In this document: positions 1 through 6,948 of the stretch, piece by piece | How positions within the stretch are numbered: the stretch's first letter is position 1 | How the letters are laid out: each line of letters starts with the position of its first letter | DNA from: an uncultured Coriobacteriaceae bacterium | GTDB lineage: Bacteria > Actinomycetota > Coriobacteriia > Coriobacteriales > Atopobiaceae | NCBI GenBank assembly: GCA_902779675.1 | Contig: CACZCK010000027.1 | Span: 1-36,938 of the forward strand | DNA: 36,938 nt | Direction: 5' to 3' | Program-made: the position numbers and the translations under genes | The notes under the pieces: generated by a model | Told to the model about the DNA's origin: nothing | Databases searched by the model: none | What the model saw: the letters and a program-made list of their open reading frames with translations, nothing else

Positions 1-287
1 ATGAGCACGGCCAGAGACGGGGCCTGGCGCAGGGGCTTGTAGGCGGTGCGCTCGACGACGATGCCCAGGCAGGTGCAGCCGACCACCGACAGCAGGATGC
101 CCGCCAGAGGCGGCAGACCCAACGAGTTCATGGCAATGAAGCAGAGGTAGCCACCGACCATGATGACATCACCGTGGGCGAAGTTCAGCATCTTTGCAAT
201 GCCATACACCATGGTGTAGCCCAAGGCGATGATGGCATAGATGCTTCCCAGGCTGATGCCATTAATCAGAGCGATGAGGAAGCTCAC
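1..287 (-). CDS. livH: Branched-chain amino-acid ABC transporter permease, LivH type (3' part missing)
   Basis: Inner-membrane permease subunit of a branched-chain amino-acid (HAAT family) ABC importer. The window holds the first 95 codons; the gene runs off the left edge. Translation begins at GTG 287, seven bases after a GGAGG ribosome site. The visible part shows the family start: a hydrophobic first helix with NGISLGSIYAIIALGYTMVY, then the conserved KMLNFAHGDVIMVGGY segment, a second hydrophobic stretch, and the VVERTAYKPLR cytoplasmic loop. It lies directly downstream of the substrate-binding lipoprotein gene on the same strand, the usual liv order, and livM/livG/livF would be expected beyond the edge. 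LivH rather than LivM is chosen because of the NFAHGD motif near the N-terminus. The substrate could be any branched-chain amino acid, another amide or urea; the sequence does not decide. Confidence 0.93.
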   Translation of the reverse strand, partial: MSFLIALINGISLGSIYAIIALGYTMVYGIAKMLNFAHGDVIMVGGYLCFIAMNSLGLPPLAGILLSVVGCTCLGIVVERTAYKPLRQAPSLAVL

Positions 288-343
288 GCCAACCTCCTCT
301 CAGAGAGAGACTAACGAATAAAACAGGCAATTAATCAGTATAA

Positions 344-370
344 CGGAGGCCACCTGACCGGTGGCCTCCG
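344..370 (-). terminator. Hairpin between livJ-like gene and livH
   Basis: Perfect 11-bp stem (344-354 with 360-370) and a 5-base loop, 30 bases past the binding-protein stop. On the minus strand it is followed by only a weak T-rich stretch (TTATACT). It probably acts as a partial terminator or mRNA 3'-end stabiliser, giving more binding protein than permease, a common arrangement in ABC importer operons. Confidence 0.6.
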
Positions 371-400
371 CAACACGCATCAAAGTTGGGACGGCCAGCG

Positions 401-1624
401 CTACGCGATCGGCTGGTATACGCCTCCCTGGATGACCATGCCCTTGGGGTCCTTGGTGACCTCGCCAGACTCGGACCAGGTCATGACCTCGCCCACCGGG
501 CAGGTGAGGCCGGAGAACTCGAAGTCGCCGGTGAAGGTGGCGATGAGCTTCTCGCAGATGTCGGCGGCAGCCATGTCGGGCGTGACGCCAGAGGCCTCGA
601 TGGCCTGGGCGATGGCCTTGACGCAGTCATAGGCATCGGCGGCAAACTGAATCGGGTCCTCCTCGGTCTTGGCAGCCTCCTTGTAGGCGGCAACGAAGGC
701 CTGGGTGGCCTCGTCGGTGTCGGTTGCGACGAACGGGGTCAGCAGCATGACACCCTCGGCCAGGGAGGTGTCAAAGCCCTCGAGACCCAGGATGCCGTCC
801 ATGCCGTCCACGCCAAAGAACTTGGGGGCATAGCCCATGTCGGCGGCCTGCTTGAGGATGATGGAGGCCGGCTGGTAGTAGATGGGCAGGAAGATGAGGT
901 CGGCGCCGGCGTCCTTGGCCTTGTTGAGCTGGGCCGAGAAGTCGGTGGCGTTGTCATCGGTAAAGGTGGTGGTGGAGACGATCTCCAGGTTGCGTGCACC
1001 AGCCTCCTCCTGGAACTTCTGGAAGATGCCAGTGGAATAGGCGTCGGCGTTGTTGTAGATGATGGCGATCTTGGTGCCGAGCTTCTGCTCGTCGATGTAC
1101 TGAGCCGACTTGGTGCCCTGGTTGGGGTCAGTGAAGCACATCTGGAAGACGTTGTCCTTGCGCGGGTTGTCGGCGCCGATCTCCTCGCCACCGAGGACGT
1201 TGACGGAGGAGGCGGACGGGGTCAGCTGGAAGATGCGGTCAGCGTTGGTGAGCGAGGAGACGGCAACGCAGGGGTTGGTCGTGGTGGTGCCGACCAGGAT
1301 CTGAAGGCCCCAGTCCTTGAGGTTGTTGTACGCGTTGACGGACTTCTCGGGGTCGTGCTCGTCGTCCTGCCAGTTGAGCTCCATCTTGATGTTGCCGGCA
1401 GCGTTGACCTCGTCGACGGCCACCTGGGCGCCGAACTTGGTGGCGATGCCGTAGAGGGCGGCGCCACCCGTAACGGGGCCGATGCCACCGATCATGAAGG
1501 TGTCGCCTGCGGCCGCAGACGAGCCGCCTTCGGAGGAGCCACCGCAGCCGGCGAGGGCGGCGGAGGCGGCGAGGGCACCAGAAAGCTTGACGAACGAGCG
1601 CCTGGAAAGGTTCATGGTATTCAT
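401..1624 (-). CDS. Branched-chain amino-acid ABC transporter substrate-binding lipoprotein (LivJ-like)
   Basis: Extracellular solute-binding lipoprotein of 407 aa that feeds the LivH permease next to it. The start at ATG 1624 has AAAGGA just upstream and gives an N-terminus with twin arginines (SRRSFVK, residues 7-13), a hydrophobic stretch and a lipobox LAGC with the lipidated Cys at 27. This suggests export by Tat or Sec and lipid anchoring. A Gly/Ser/Ala linker follows, then a periplasmic-binding-protein type 1 fold (Peripla_BP_6) beginning at FMIGGIGPVTGGAALYG. The segment IAIIYNNADAYSTGIFQKF and the later FFGVDGMDGIL are typical of the LivJ/LivK group. An in-frame ATG three codons later (1615) is less likely. 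The ligand is not determined by sequence; related proteins bind Leu/Ile/Val, short amides or urea. Confidence 0.9.
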   Translation of the reverse strand: MNTMNLSRRSFVKLSGALAASAALAGCGGSSEGGSSAAAGDTFMIGGIGPVTGGAALYGIATKFGAQVAVDEVNAAGNIKMELNWQDDEHDPEKSVNAYNNLKDWGLQILVGTTTTNPCVAVSSLTNADRIFQLTPSASSVNVLGGEEIGADNPRKDNVFQMCFTDPNQGTKSAQYIDEQKLGTKIAIIYNNADAYSTGIFQKFQEEAGARNLEIVSTTTFTDDNATDFSAQLNKAKDAGADLIFLPIYYQPASIILKQAADMGYAPKFFGVDGMDGILGLEGFDTSLAEGVMLLTPFVATDTDEATQAFVAAYKEAAKTEEDPIQFAADAYDCVKAIAQAIEASGVTPDMAAADICEKLIATFTGDFEFSGLTCPVGEVMTWSESGEVTKDPKGMVIQGGVYQPIA

Positions 1625-1775
1625 AGCGGTCCTTTCTCTCCCAAAGTCGGAGCCATGAAAGCTTGCTAGTACTGTATGCGGTTTGCCCGCCGATGCAGGC
1701 GCACATGCAGAATGGTTTTCTCCCTCGTAACATGCAGGTAGCAGGCCCGACAGATAGCCACGTCGCTCTGCACGC

Positions 1776-1808
1776 AAAAAGGGGCGACCCTTATGGGACC
1801 GCCCCTTT
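1776..1808 (-). terminator. Intrinsic terminator of the RHFA-repeat membrane protein gene
   Basis: GC-rich hairpin (GGGGCG 1781-1786 with CGCCCC 1800-1805, plus an inner CCC/GGG pairing). On the minus strand it is followed by a run of five T. It lies 25-57 bases past the stop at 1833, separating that gene from the binding-protein gene. The A/T flanks on both sides could make it work in both directions. Confidence 0.8.
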
Positions 1809-1832
1809 CATGCATAAGAATTCGAAACGTAT

Positions 1833-3449
1833 CTAGGCCTCCTGTGCCATGCGCGCCGGCGCAAAGTGGCGCCCGGTCGTGCTGTCGTCGCCCGTGCGCT
1901 TGCGGATGCGCAGCGGACTGGTGCCACCCTCGATCACGCGCAGATGCGCGTGGCTGGACTTGCGGATGACCAGCGAGCTGTTATGCGAGAGCTCGTCACG
2001 CAGCAGGTAGTCGACATAGGTCTCGGTATCGACCACCTCGGGATGAGCCGCCGGCACCCTGAAGGGAATGAAGCCGGTCGGGCCCTCGAGGCCGTCGGGA
2101 TCGTCGATCGTGGCAGGACCGCCCACCATGTCCTGGAACACGGGCGCCTCCTCGGCGATGGCCTCCCCCATCGCCGCAAGCGCCTGCTCCCAAACATCCT
2201 CATGCTCCAGCTCGTCGGCACTGCGGCGCTCGGGGAACATCCCCTCGTTGACCTCTGCGACACGACGCGAGATATAGGTGGCACGCGAGTCATCGGCTGC
2301 TGCCGGCACGGACGCGGAGCTCTCCGCGGCGCCTTCGAAGTCCGAGCGCGCGGCGGTGTCGTCGAGCTTGCCAGTGATGCCGGTCAGGTTTGCGATGGCG
2401 GGAGCCAGGGTCTGGTCGAACCACGTGGGCGCCGGCGCCACGTCGGAAACGCTGCCGTCGGCACGCTGGATGATGGGCACGCCCTCCATGACATCGCCGC
2501 TCAGACGCGCGGCGAGCACCTCACGCACGTTCCTGGTGCGCTCTGCCATGCGCATGCGCAGCCTTCCGGTGACGCCCAGGCCTGCGTCGGACGACGAGCG
2601 CTCGCGTGAGCGGGCGTCGACGCGAGCGGCAGGCTGTGCCGACACAGCGGGCTTCGGTGCCGCTGCTGCAGACACGGTCGCCACCTCCACCACCGGACGG
2701 ACCGGCTTGGCATAGCGCGAGTCGATCGTGGGCAGTTTGGACAGGCGCTCGCGCAGCTGCTCGCGCGGGTCGACGGGGCGGGCAGGCTCCGCCACCGCCG
2801 CCGGTTCGGGCATGACGGGCTCGGGCGCGGCCGGCGCGACGTCGACGGGCTTAGGTGCCGGCGCGGGCACGTTGCCGGCAAAGTGACGGCCATGGGCAAC
2901 GCTCGCGACCTCGGGCGACAGCAGGCTGATAACCAGGGGCTCCTGCTTGGCAGCCGTGGCAAAATGGCGGCCGGTGCGCTTGGCCGCAGGCTTTGCGGTG
3001 TGCTGCGCGGGAGCGGCGGTGGCAAAGTGGCGAGCCTTGCCCGGCGCCTTGGCTGCGACGGACTTCTTGACTTCCTCGACCGGGAGATCGATGGTGATCT
3101 GGCCCGTGCGGAAGCGGCCGAGATCGCCCGTCGGGTCATCGTCGGCCTCGAGGGCCTGGGCACGCACGAGGTTGAGCGACGACGAGCTCCAGCGATCGTC
3201 TTCGGCTGCCGCCTGCGCGACAGGCTCGACTTCCTCGGACTTGGCGGGCATGCGATCGGCCACGTAGGCGATGACCCCGGCTATGGCGGCACCAGCGGCG
3301 CACCCGATGGCAAACTGAAGCACAACCGACCCGGCAACGGCCTCCATCACGTCGTCGACGGGCGAGGCGAGCGCAATCTCGGGCACCCCCCAGGCTGCGC
3401 TGCCCAGAAGTCCCGCGAACACCGCCGGATGAATCTTCAGTTCCGTCAT
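1833..3449 (-). CDS. Single-pass membrane protein of unknown function with four RHFA motifs
   Basis: I do not recognise this 538-aa protein. The start at ATG 3449 has a good GGGAGG site eight bases upstream and is preferred over an open extension that would begin at 3509. Residues 5-32 look like a signal sequence ending ALASP, and 42-64 form one clear membrane helix, so the bulk (65-538) would sit on one side. The rest is Ala/Pro/Glu-rich and probably disordered. A four-residue motif RHFA, mostly preceded by Gly, recurs at 140-143, 161-164, 188-191 and 527-530; the last lies nine residues from the C-terminus. Residues 225-260 and 290-330 carry basic amphipathic stretches. It is monocistronic, with its own promoter (3602-3629) and terminator (1776-1808). 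No enzyme motif is visible. An envelope-associated scaffold is possible but unproven. Confidence 0.8.
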   Translation of the reverse strand: MTELKIHPAVFAGLLGSAAWGVPEIALASPVDDVMEAVAGSVVLQFAIGCAAGAAIAGVIAYVADRMPAKSEEVEPVAQAAAEDDRWSSSSLNLVRAQALEADDDPTGDLGRFRTGQITIDLPVEEVKKSVAAKAPGKARHFATAAPAQHTAKPAAKRTGRHFATAAKQEPLVISLLSPEVASVAHGRHFAGNVPAPAPKPVDVAPAAPEPVMPEPAAVAEPARPVDPREQLRERLSKLPTIDSRYAKPVRPVVEVATVSAAAAPKPAVSAQPAARVDARSRERSSSDAGLGVTGRLRMRMAERTRNVREVLAARLSGDVMEGVPIIQRADGSVSDVAPAPTWFDQTLAPAIANLTGITGKLDDTAARSDFEGAAESSASVPAAADDSRATYISRRVAEVNEGMFPERRSADELEHEDVWEQALAAMGEAIAEEAPVFQDMVGGPATIDDPDGLEGPTGFIPFRVPAAHPEVVDTETYVDYLLRDELSHNSSLVIRKSSHAHLRVIEGGTSPLRIRKRTGDDSTTGRHFAPARMAQEA

Positions 3450-3601
3450 AGAGCGCACCTCCCGCTTCGCCAAAAGCACGAGGCACACGCAGAAGCACTC
3501 GCAGGACACTTGTCATGCAGTTTGACGATGACCGTGACGACGTGCTTCGTTGGATGTGTGTGTGCCGTCGTGATCGAATGTCTGAGCACAGAGCCCGGAC
3601 A

Positions 3602-3629
3602 AGAATAGACTTTACCGCACTTCCGTCAA
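3602..3629 (-). promoter_or_regulatory. Sigma-A type promoter for the RHFA-repeat membrane protein gene
   Basis: On the minus strand TTGACG (3624-3629) is followed after 16 bases by TATTCT (3602-3607). This would start transcription near 3595, leaving a 5' leader of about 145 bases before the ATG at 3449. The 3450-3789 gap between this gene and rho holds this promoter, the leader and the rho terminator hairpin; no other gene is seen in it. Confidence 0.6.
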
Positions 3630-3732
3630 AATGCAAACGTCGGCGGCGATGCGCACAGCAAGTGCGTCCATCGGGGCATCCAACGGCATCTGGGACCTCA
3701 CCAACCCCAAAGAAATGCCCTGATGCGACGAA

Positions 3733-3760
3733 CCCGCCGCGCACCAAGGTGCTCGGCGGG
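3733..3760 (-). terminator. Hairpin after rho
   Basis: Two-part stem (CCCGCCG 3733-3739 with CGGCGGG 3754-3760, and inner GCACC/GGTGC) with a single mismatch between the parts and a two-base loop. It lies 30 bases after the rho stop at 3790. The T-tract is poor, so it may be an inefficient or Rho-assisted terminator. Confidence 0.55.
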
Positions 3761-3789
3761 CTCGGGTGTCGTGGCTCATTTGGCAGGCG

Positions 3790-5808
3790 CTACATCATGA
3801 TGTCGGCCTGCTGCGCCTTGCGGGCGGAGCGAATGAGGAACTCCTGGTTGTCCTTGGTGCTCTTGAGACCCTTGACCAGGGCGTTGGCCGCACGCTCGGT
3901 GTTGTTCATGTTGGCAAGCACGCGACGGATGCCCCACACGAAGGGCTGTAGCTCGGGCTCGATGAGCAGGTCCTCGTTGCGCGTGCCCGAGGCCACCGGG
4001 TCGATGGCCGGGAAGATGCGCTTGTCGGCAAGGTCGCGGTCGAGCTTGAGCTCCATGTTGCCCGTGCCCTTGAACTCCTCGAAGATGACCTCGTCCATCT
4101 TGGAGCCGGTGTCAACCAGGGCGGAGGCCAAGATGGTAAGCGAGCCGCCGTGCTCGATGTTGCGCGCCGCGCCCAAGAACTTCTTGGGCGGGTACAGCGC
4201 GGCGGAGTCGACGCCACCCGAGAGGATGCGGCCCGAGGCGGGCTGCGCCAGGTTGTAGGCGCGCGCCAGACGGGTGATGGAGTCGAGCACGACCACCACG
4301 TCCTCGCCGAGTTCCACGAGACGCTTGGCGTGCTCGATGACGAGTTCGGAGACCTTGGTGTGGTTGTCGGCAGGCATGTCGAAGGTGGAAGCGACCACCT
4401 CTCCGCGGATGGAGCGCTCCATGTCGGTGACCTCCTCGGGGCGCTCGTCCACCAGCAGGCAGAACAGGTGCACCTCGGGGTTGTTGGCCGCGATCGACTG
4501 GCAGATGCGCTTGAGCACCGTAGTCTTGCCGGCCTTGGGCGGCGAGACAATCAGGCCACGCTGGCCCTTGCCGATGGGCGCCACCAGGTCGATGGCGCGA
4601 CCGGTGATGGACTCCTGCCCATGTTCCATGACGAGTCGCTGGTCGGGGTAGATGGGCGTGAGGTCGCGGAAGCGCGGGCGATTGCGCATCTCCTCGGGCG
4701 AGCGTCCGTTGACCGAATCGATACGATGCAGGGGCGGATACTTGTTACCCGAACGCGAGGGGGCAAGCGATCCAGAGATCTTGTCGCCGACCCGCAGTCC
4801 ATACTGGCGGATGATCTGCTGGTGGACGAAGGCGTCGGACTCGCCCGACATGTAGTTGCCCGTGCGCAGGAAGCCGTAGCCCTCGTTCTGGATCTCGAGG
4901 ACGCCAGAGACCGGACGGAAGCCCTCTGCCAGTGCAGCAGCCTCGTAGATGGCCTCGGCGAGATCCTTCTTGCGCACGCCAGCGTAGTCCACGCCCAGCT
5001 CGGCAGCCTTCACGCGCAGGTCAGCCACCTTCATCTCGGCGAGCTCGTCGCGCGTGAGCGAGGGCTCGACCGTCTGCTCCTGCTGGTTGCGACGGTTGCG
5101 GCGGCGGTTGTTCTGGTTGTTGTTGCGCCCCCTACCCTGCTGGGAGCCGTTGCCGTTGCCCTGCTGGGCCTCCTTGCCCTCGCCCGACGCATTGCGGCGA
5201 CGACGGCGGCCTTGGGTCTGTGCGCCCTGTGCCGCCTGCGCGTCGGCTTCGGCAAGCGTCGAGGCAGGTGCCCCGATGGGTACCGCGCTCGCTTGCGTGG
5301 CGGCCTGGGTGGCACGGGTCATTTCCTCGATGCTGAGCTGAGCACTCGGCGCCGGCTCGGCTGTGGCCTCGGCGGGCACCTCGGCAACGTCGGTCTTGCG
5401 CGGGCGGCCGCGACGGCGCTTGGGGGCCTCCTCGGCAGCAGGCTCGGCATCGGCCGCAGGCGTCTCCGCAGTCGGAGCCGCAGTCTCGGCATCGACCTCG
5501 GTCTTGCGCGGGCGGCCGCGACGGCGCTTGGGGGCCTCCTCGGGAGCAGCCTCGGCATCGGCCGCAGGCGTCTCCGCAGTCGGAGCCGCAGTCTCGGTCT
5601 CGGCAGCAACCTCGGTCTTGCGCGGGCGGCCGCGGCGGCGCTTGGGGGCCTCCTCGGCGGGAGCCTCTGGCGCGGCGGCGGGCTCGGCTGCAGCCTCGGC
5701 GGCGACATCGGCCTTACGCGGGCGGCCGCGACGCCTCTTGGGGGCCTCCTCGGCAGCAGGCTCGACGGGAGCGGCGGACTCTTCGGTCACGTTGGTGTCT
5801 TCGGCCAT
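3790..5808 (-). CDS. rho: Transcription termination factor Rho with long AT-hook/Asn-Gln N-terminal extension
   Basis: Hexameric ATP-dependent RNA translocase that ends transcription; 672 aa against about 420 in E. coli. The start at ATG 5808 follows an AAGG-rich site. The conserved core is complete: Rho N-terminal helical domain about 251-292, cold-shock RNA-binding domain about 298-365, Walker A PPKAGKTT (424-430), Walker B VVVVLDS (504-510), and the downstream RLARAYN and GGVDSAALYPPKKFLGAARN segments. Residues 1-250 are an extension with four copies of EEAPKRRRGRPRK (basic cores at 24-32, 56-64, 94-102, 130-138), each with the GRP centre of an AT-hook, separated by acidic Ala/Pro/Glu spacers. 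A basic Asn/Gln/Arg-rich stretch follows (about 200-245). Basic insertions are known in actinobacterial Rho proteins; four near-identical AT-hook repeats are less usual. The repeats are also direct DNA repeats (about 5390-5740) and could vary in number. Confidence 0.97.
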   Translation of the reverse strand: MAEDTNVTEESAAPVEPAAEEAPKRRRGRPRKADVAAEAAAEPAAAPEAPAEEAPKRRRGRPRKTEVAAETETAAPTAETPAADAEAAPEEAPKRRRGRPRKTEVDAETAAPTAETPAADAEPAAEEAPKRRRGRPRKTDVAEVPAEATAEPAPSAQLSIEEMTRATQAATQASAVPIGAPASTLAEADAQAAQGAQTQGRRRRRNASGEGKEAQQGNGNGSQQGRGRNNNQNNRRRNRRNQQEQTVEPSLTRDELAEMKVADLRVKAAELGVDYAGVRKKDLAEAIYEAAALAEGFRPVSGVLEIQNEGYGFLRTGNYMSGESDAFVHQQIIRQYGLRVGDKISGSLAPSRSGNKYPPLHRIDSVNGRSPEEMRNRPRFRDLTPIYPDQRLVMEHGQESITGRAIDLVAPIGKGQRGLIVSPPKAGKTTVLKRICQSIAANNPEVHLFCLLVDERPEEVTDMERSIRGEVVASTFDMPADNHTKVSELVIEHAKRLVELGEDVVVVLDSITRLARAYNLAQPASGRILSGGVDSAALYPPKKFLGAARNIEHGGSLTILASALVDTGSKMDEVIFEEFKGTGNMELKLDRDLADKRIFPAIDPVASGTRNEDLLIEPELQPFVWGIRRVLANMNNTERAANALVKGLKSTKDNQEFLIRSARKAQQADIMM

Positions 5809-5927
5809 TGGCCTTACCTTTCTACAGGAATCTACGCATGCGGCACCTTGATGCGGCACAACATTGCATACGGAGGGGAATCAAAAAGAGGTGCGCGAGA
5901 TGAGTGACGCGCGCGGACGATGTGCAC

Positions 5928-5936
5928 ACTATAGCA
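5928..5936 (-). promoter_or_regulatory. Extended -10 promoter candidate for rho
   Basis: Minus-strand TGCTATAGT, an extended -10 element, about 120 bases upstream of the rho start. No convincing -35 box is seen. The same TGC-TAnnnT arrangement occurs upstream of argS (8838-8846). The long leader would leave room for Rho autoregulation, which is known in other bacteria but not shown here. Confidence 0.4.
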
Positions 5937-5979
5937 GAAATACCCCGTCGCGCACATAAGAACGTATAGCTCCGACAGT

Positions 5980-5997
5980 GGCCCCATGACGGGGGCC
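5980..5997. terminator. Short GC hairpin downstream of the MarR-type gene
   Basis: GGCCCC (5980-5985) pairs with GGGGCC (5992-5997) across a six-base loop, about 70 bases past the regulator stop at 6066. T residues follow only on the plus strand, so its role as a terminator for the minus-strand gene is doubtful. Confidence 0.3.
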
Positions 5998-6065
5998 TTT
6001 CATCCTCGGTTATGGCATGTGCATGCTATCCAAGGGCTCCCCTGCTGCCGGCAGAGGATGACACC

Positions 6066-6734
6066 CTACGACTTGCGACGGATGACCAGCGCCCTGATCT
6101 CGTCGGCGATGTCGGCAGCGCGAGTCTCACCAGCCTCGGTCAGCACGATGTCGACTGAGCGTGCGGCCCCCTCGTCCTGCCGCAGGCGCATGACAAGCCC
6201 CTCGCCCTCGAGTGCAGCCACCGACATCGAGACCGTGGGTTGCAGCAGCCCTAGCACGTTAACCAGATCGCTCACGGTACGGCTGCTCGTCTCCGACTGC
6301 AGGATGCCCAGAAGCACGAGGTCACCCGACATGCAGGTCAGCGAGCCCATGGCGTCCACATAGCGTGCCACACGTAGCGCCGTGGTACGCGAGAGGATGT
6401 TGCCAGCGTGGAGGATGTCACAAATCAGCCTGCAGGTCTGCTCCACGAACTCCCTGCCCTCGTCGCTGATCTCGCAGATAACGTTTCGACGGTCCGAACT
6501 GCCCTTGCTGCGAACCATGAAGCCCAGCTCAGAGAGATGCTTGGTCCGGTGGGTCATAGTGGGCCTGAGGGCGCCCTGATACTCGGCGATCTCCGAAGTG
6601 TTCATTGGCCTGCCGAGCACGTCCATGCGGCACAGGATGGCCAGCTCGACGAAGGTCAAACGCCGATCCGCAGGCATGTCCTGCCTCACAAGGTTGTACG
6701 CCCTCCGAATAGCCAAGTACTCACGCAGTTCCAT
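6066..6734 (-). CDS. MarR-family transcriptional regulator with two winged-helix domains in tandem
   Basis: Probable DNA-binding repressor of 222 aa. The start at ATG 6734 follows AGGAG. MarR proteins are normally about 140-160 aa with one winged helix and work as dimers. Here two winged-helix units lie in one chain. The first has helix-turn-helix about 46-71 (TSEIAEYQGALRPTMTHRTKHL) with wing DRRNVICEISDEG at 81-93. The second has helix-turn-helix about 153-180 (VSDLVNVLGLLQPTVSMSVAAL) with a wing ending VDIVLTEAG at 194-202. Both show the MarR pattern in which a charged wing strand leads to ...LTEAG or ...ISDEG. The protein may therefore be an intramolecular pseudo-dimer. It has no co-transcribed partner: rho lies downstream behind a gap, and argS ends upstream behind a strong terminator. 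Ligand and target are unknown. A general winged-helix assignment is safe; MarR is the best fit. Confidence 0.85.
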   Translation of the reverse strand: MELREYLAIRRAYNLVRQDMPADRRLTFVELAILCRMDVLGRPMNTSEIAEYQGALRPTMTHRTKHLSELGFMVRSKGSSDRRNVICEISDEGREFVEQTCRLICDILHAGNILSRTTALRVARYVDAMGSLTCMSGDLVLLGILQSETSSRTVSDLVNVLGLLQPTVSMSVAALEGEGLVMRLRQDEGAARSVDIVLTEAGETRAADIADEIRALVIRRKS

Positions 6735-6860
6735 GGCACTCCTGCAATGCTCTCACAGCCACATCGGCTTTTACACAATTCTGAATCTATTTGCCCTGTT
6801 TACAAAGTAGCTGGATTTCCGCCCTGTGACCGTACAACTGCATACAAATTCATGTAACCG

Positions 6861-6904
6861 AAACTAGCGGGCCCGCCATCGTGTGATGGCGGGCCCGCTA
6901 GTTT
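6861..6904 (-). terminator. Strong terminator of argS
   Basis: Perfect 20-bp stem (6861-6880 with 6885-6904) closed by a four-base loop, 45 bases beyond the argS stop. On the minus strand it ends in TTT. The stem is symmetric with A/T ends, so it may act on both strands. It separates argS from the MarR-type gene. Confidence 0.85.
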
Positions 6905-6948
6905 AAGCAAATTGAAGAAACTGTACAATTGACATTACGCTGGTAGCA

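Noticed and set aside
4150..5907. A 585-residue plus-strand frame opposite rho
   Set aside because: Antisense shadow of a repetitive high-GC gene; no ribosome site or domain.
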